From Candidatus Berkelbacteria bacterium CG_4_9_14_3_um_filter_39_23 (GTDB lineage: Bacteria; Patescibacteriota; UBA1384; GWA2-35-9; CG2-30-39-44): a DNA stretch of 44,375 nucleotides. The stretch lies in assembly GCA_002789815.1 (NCBI GenBank), contig PFTZ01000046.1:1-44375 (forward strand), read 5' to 3'. A program made the translations under genes and the position numbers. A model generated the notes under the pieces. That model searched no databases. It was given only the letters and a program-made list of their open reading frames with translations, and was not told the DNA's origin. This document shows, one piece after another, positions 41,017-44,375 of the stretch (its first letter is position 1; each line of letters begins with the position of its first letter).

Positions 41017-43644
41017 ATGGATTTTTATCTGCAAAGCGCAGAGCAAGTTTTAGGAGCGTTGAGAACCACAAGACAAGGCATTACCTCGCTCGAAGCCAAA
41101 AGGCGACTCACGCAATACGGTCGCAATGTTTTGAGGCATAAAGATACTCATCCTAATGTTAAAATTTTTATTCGGCAGTTTAAAAATATTTTTTTTATTT
41201 TACTATTTTTTGCCTCTATCGTGTCTTTTTCTTTGAGAGAGTACCAACAGCTGGCGATTTTAATTATGGTAATTGTAGCTAACATTATGGTGGGTTTTTT
41301 AGAGGAGTATAAAGTCGAGAAAGCCAAAGAAAAGCTAGAAAAAAGTTTTACCAGTTATATTTATTGTTTTAGAGATAGGCAATTGGTTAAAATTTCGATT
41401 GAAGAATTAGTCATAGGAGATGTTATTCTAATTCAAGCTGGAGACAAAGTGCCGGCTGATATTCGCTTAATTGCCAATTCTGGGCTACAGATTGACGAAT
41501 CAGTGTTAACTGGCGAATCAGTTCCAGCCATTAAAAATATCGAGCAGATGATTAGTCCGCGATTAGTGGCTGACCAAACCAATATGGCATTTGCCACCAC
41601 CAATGTTTTAATCGGCAAGGGTCAGGGTGTGGTGGTAGCTGTATCAAACAGTACAGAATTTGGTAAAATTGCCAATCTTGTTGAAACCAGTCGCGCAGTG
41701 CAGACCCCACTTGAAAAGAAAATGAATCAGTTAGCCAAGCTATTGTTAGTCATCGTTAGTATTATTGGCGTGATGATTTTTATTTTAGGTTTCATCCGCC
41801 ACGATATGCCGGTTGGAGAATTATTAACTTTTGTTATCGCGCTTTTGGTTTCAGCCGTGCCAGAAAGTTTGCCCACTATTATCGTGCTAACCTTGGCGGT
41901 TGGAGTTTCAAAAATGGCGCAATCAAAAAGCATTGTAAAAAGATTATCAGTGGTGGAAACATTGGGTGATATTGATGTGATTGCCACTGATAAAACTGGT
42001 ACTTTGACAAAAAACGAGATGACAGTCAATAAAGCGGTTTGGCTAAATGGAGAAAAGCTATTTTATCTAGATTTTCCGGGCGCGGGTTATGATATTAAGC
42101 AAAAACCACGTATGATAAGCGACCCTTTGTTTTATGACTTGATAAATACCGGGTGCGTTGGTAATGATGCTAGTTTATTGTCCCAGCCAAAAAGTCCCAC
42201 AGAATTTACTATTACTGGCGACCCAATCGAAGCAGCAGTGCTGGTTGCTGGGCTTAAGGCAAATATAAATTTCCAAAAAATTAGAGAACAAAATATTCGG
42301 GCAGACGAAATTATGTTTGATCCAAGCTATAAATATCGCGCTGTTTTAACTGACAAGCAGGAGATTTTTGTGACCGGCGCTTTTGAGCTTTTATTGGAAA
42401 AAAGTAATTTAGACCTGAAAGTTAAGCAAAAAGTTATAAATTACGCTACTCAACTTGGAAATCAAGGGTATCGGCTATTGGCAATGGCAAAAAAGAAAAC
42501 CCAATTAAAACTCTTGCGCCATCAAGATATAAATGATTTGATTTTTCAAGGGTTTGTGACGATGATTGATCCTGTTCGCGAGGGTGTAAAGGAAGCGTTC
42601 CAACAAGTTGGGCAAAGCGGGGTGCAAATTAAAATAATTACTGGCGATTATTCGCATACCGCGCGAACAGTGGCAAATCAGTTAGGCATCGCCATTGAAG
42701 ATCACGAGATTTTAGTTGGTTCACAAATCCAGAAAATGTCTCAGAGAGGGCTGGAAAATAAAGTTGAGGTGGTTAAACTTTTCGCCCGCATTACGCCCGA
42801 GCAAAAATTGCAAATTATTCAAGCGTTGCAAGAAAGAGGAAAGGTGGTGGCGGTAACAGGCGATGGCGTGAATGACGCTCCAGCTCTTCGCCAAGCCGAA
42901 GTTGGCATTGCGATGGGCAGGCGAGGAACAGATGTTGCCAAAGAAGTGGCTGATCTGATTCTACTGGACGATTCTTTTGCCACCATAGTCAAATCAGTGG
43001 GGTATGGTCGCAATATCTTGGCTAACATAAAAAAATCTATCACTTTCTTTTTAGCGAGTAATTTTGACGAATTATTTTTAGTGGCAGCGGTTTTTACTGC
43101 AGGTTTATTTTTGTCCGGCGGATTGCCAGCGCCATTTTTAGCTGTGCAAATCTTGTGGATCAATATGGTTATTGACACTTTTGTCGCTTTGGCGCTATCT
43201 TTTGAGGATCCAAAGGAAAATCTTAACACTGATATTGACAAAAAAGATGCTGGCTTTTTGCCTCCTCCGGTCATCAGGCGCGCGGCATTTATTGCTATGG
43301 TATCGTTTGGAATTCAGCTGATTATCTTTATTGAGAAATTATCAAACGGAATTGATACTGCCAGAACATTCGTCTTTTTTATTTCAGTATTTTTTCAGCT
43401 AATGGTTGTTTTTTCGGTTCGTTCAGCCAAGCCGTTTTGGAAAGAGAACATTTTTAATAACGTTAAATTAAATATCGCGGTTATTTTTTCCGTGGTCTTG
43501 CAGTTTATGACTATCGCGCCTGGGGTGAGGGAATTTTTCGGCACAGTCGAGCTTTCATTGTGGGACTTTGGCGTAATTATCGGCGCTTGTGTTGCGGGGT
43601 TTATGATTATTGAAATTTCTAAATTGGTTAAATTAAAGTTCTAA
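41017..43644 (+). CDS. P-type cation-transporting ATPase (type II, Ca2+-like)
   Basis: ATP-driven cation pump in the cytoplasmic membrane, 875 residues, close to bacterial SERCA-like pumps. GGGAGGGGA precedes the ATG. It has an N-terminal cation-ATPase domain (QVLGALRTTRQGITSLEAKRRL), the actuator motif LTGESVP, the phosphorylation motif DKTGTLTKNEM, a MIDPVREGV stretch, GDGVNDAPALRQAEVGIAMG, and a membrane-embedded C-terminal domain. The ion-site PESLP replaces the PEGLP typical of Ca2+ pumps, and the nucleotide-site KGAxE reads TGAFE, so the usual ATP-binding Lys is absent. The ion (Ca2+, Mn2+ or other) is uncertain. It converges with pyrG with two bases between stop codons. Confidence 0.9.
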   Translation: MDFYLQSAEQVLGALRTTRQGITSLEAKRRLTQYGRNVLRHKDTHPNVKIFIRQFKNIFFILLFFASIVSFSLREYQQLAILIMVIVANIMVGFLEEYKVEKAKEKLEKSFTSYIYCFRDRQLVKISIEELVIGDVILIQAGDKVPADIRLIANSGLQIDESVLTGESVPAIKNIEQMISPRLVADQTNMAFATTNVLIGKGQGVVVAVSNSTEFGKIANLVETSRAVQTPLEKKMNQLAKLLLVIVSIIGVMIFILGFIRHDMPVGELLTFVIALLVSAVPESLPTIIVLTLAVGVSKMAQSKSIVKRLSVVETLGDIDVIATDKTGTLTKNEMTVNKAVWLNGEKLFYLDFPGAGYDIKQKPRMISDPLFYDLINTGCVGNDASLLSQPKSPTEFTITGDPIEAAVLVAGLKANINFQKIREQNIRADEIMFDPSYKYRAVLTDKQEIFVTGAFELLLEKSNLDLKVKQKVINYATQLGNQGYRLLAMAKKKTQLKLLRHQDINDLIFQGFVTMIDPVREGVKEAFQQVGQSGVQIKIITGDYSHTARTVANQLGIAIEDHEILVGSQIQKMSQRGLENKVEVVKLFARITPEQKLQIIQALQERGKVVAVTGDGVNDAPALRQAEVGIAMGRRGTDVAKEVADLILLDDSFATIVKSVGYGRNILANIKKSITFFLASNFDELFLVAAVFTAGLFLSGGLPAPFLAVQILWINMVIDTFVALALSFEDPKENLNTDIDKKDAGFLPPPVIRRAAFIAMVSFGIQLIIFIEKLSNGIDTARTFVFFISVFFQLMVVFSVRSAKPFWKENIFNNVKLNIAVIFSVVLQFMTIAPGVREFFGTVELSLWDFGVIIGACVAGFMIIEISKLVKLKF

Positions 43645-43646
43645 CA

Positions 43647-44375
43647 CTATTTTATTGCTTTAATAAATCCATAAAAAAGAGGCGCCGGAGAATGCGGACG
43701 GGATTTGAACTCTGGGTGGGCTTGGGTGGCAATAAAGAACGGATGGTTTTTAAGCTCGATGAATTCAACCAGTTTTTTGTCTGGCGACATTCCCGAAAAA
43801 ATCAAACCATTCTTTTTTAGTATTTGATGATATTTGGGGTTGACTTCAAAGCGGTGGCGATGTCTTTCAAAAATAGTAGTTTGTTGGTAAAGCTGGAAAA
43901 CTTGAGTATGTTTTGCGATTTTAGCTGGATATTTGCCAAGGCGCATAGTTCCGCCTTTTTGCTTGATTTTTACTTGTTCAGGCAAAAAGTCAATCACTGG
44001 GTAAGCTGTTTTTGCGTTGAATTCAGTGGAGTTAGCATTTTTTAAATTGCATTTATGGCGCGCGAATTCAATCGTAGCGCATTGAAGCCCTAAGCAGAGC
44101 CCGAGAAATGGTATATTATTTTCGCGAGCGTATTGAATAGCTTTGATTTTCCCTTCAATCCCACGAATACCAAACCCGCCCGGCACCAAAATTCCGTCCA
44201 TTGTTTTTATTAGATCTAGATCAATACATTCTGAATCACAGGCAACAATTTCAAGCGAAACTTGATTAGCTAGCGCGCTGTGTTTTAATGCCTCAATAAC
44301 TGAAATATAAGCGTCGGGGTGGTCCAGATATTTTCCGACTAATCCAATTTTTTTAATCGGCAGTTTTTTAGCGAT
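43647..44375 (-). CDS. pyrG: CTP synthase, C-terminal part (runs off the window edge)
   Basis: Makes CTP from UTP using glutamine. Only 242 residues are visible because the gene continues past 44375. They cover the end of the linker (IGLVGKYLDHPDAYISVIEAL) and the class I glutamine amidotransferase domain: ILVPGGFGIRG (oxyanion loop), the nucleophile Cys in GLCLGLQ, the FERHRHRFEVN segment and the catalytic His/Glu in QAHPEFKSRP. The frame is open to the edge; a Met at 44201 is internal, not the start. All visible catalytic residues are intact. Confidence 0.96.
   Translation of the reverse strand: MAKKLPIKKIGLVGKYLDHPDAYISVIEALKHSALANQVSLEIVACDSECIDLDLIKTMDGILVPGGFGIRGIEGKIKAIQYARENNIPFLGLCLGLQCATIEFARHKCNLKNANSTEFNAKTAYPVIDFLPEQVKIKQKGGTMRLGKYPAKIAKHTQVFQLYQQTTIFERHRHRFEVNPKYHQILKKNGLIFSGMSPDKKLVEFIELKNHPFFIATQAHPEFKSRPHSPAPLFYGFIKAIK

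Overview
The window reads as a chromosome segment of a streamlined Candidate Phyla Radiation (Patescibacteria) bacterium using the standard bacterial code (TGA serves as a stop throughout). The evidence is tight gene packing with ATGA overlaps, compact versions of universal proteins, FemAB/Mur/VanW and Fn3 surface genes, a 16S gene mismatched to the common 515F primer, and rRNA genes carrying a group I intron and several intervening sequences. The exact lineage cannot be fixed by eye.

Layout: (1) 1-3055, repeat remnants, then uvrD-like helicase and tsaD on the minus strand. (2) 3049-8891, plus strand: a small unknown protein with its own promoter, a FemAB-family gene, a MurE-like ligase, rpsO, a hairpin-rich leader and pnp, and another small unknown protein. 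(3) 9050-15179, a replication cluster, dnaX-dnaB-5'-3' exonuclease-holA, with a DUF2207-like membrane protein; then convergent rpsT-lepB. (4) 16256-23510, nrnA-like DHH phosphoesterase, pfkB-type kinase, a 2-hydroxyacid dehydrogenase, and a central-carbon run: unknown 218-aa gene, class II aldolase, a 57-aa ORF, GAPDH, glutamate dehydrogenase. (5) 23511-35749, a scattered rRNA locus: 16S with its own processing stem and terminator, a minus-strand restriction-modification-like block (HNH nuclease, unknown partner, two methyltransferases), tRNA-Ile(GAU) inverted, two membrane-protein genes, tRNA-Ala(UGC), a MscS-like membrane protein, then 23S and 5S with a separate leader. (6) 35874-44375, a large Fn3 surface protein, a VanW-domain protein, a P-type cation ATPase, and the C-terminal part of CTP synthase at the edge.

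The most remarkable part is region 5. It keeps the classical order 16S - tRNA-Ile - tRNA-Ala - 23S - 5S, but the parts are spread over about 11.7 kb and tRNA-Ile is flipped. 16S and 23S each have a private pre-rRNA stem, and both leaders share an AGGCGAG...ACTTTAACAA (boxA-like) block. The restriction-modification block abuts the encoded CCA of tRNA-Ile and begins with a beheaded XRE/controller-type gene, which suggests a recombination junction. The 23S gene carries three intervening sequences (about 133, 94 and 272 nt, the last holding a 144-bp element with perfect 19-bp inverted ends) and a 697-nt group I intron at E. coli position 1917, with a frameshifted LAGLIDADG endonuclease. Subtracting these four inserts leaves about 2.86 kb, a normal 23S length. 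The 5S gene also contains a 21-nt hairpin insert. All functional calls are by sequence reading only; no database search was run.
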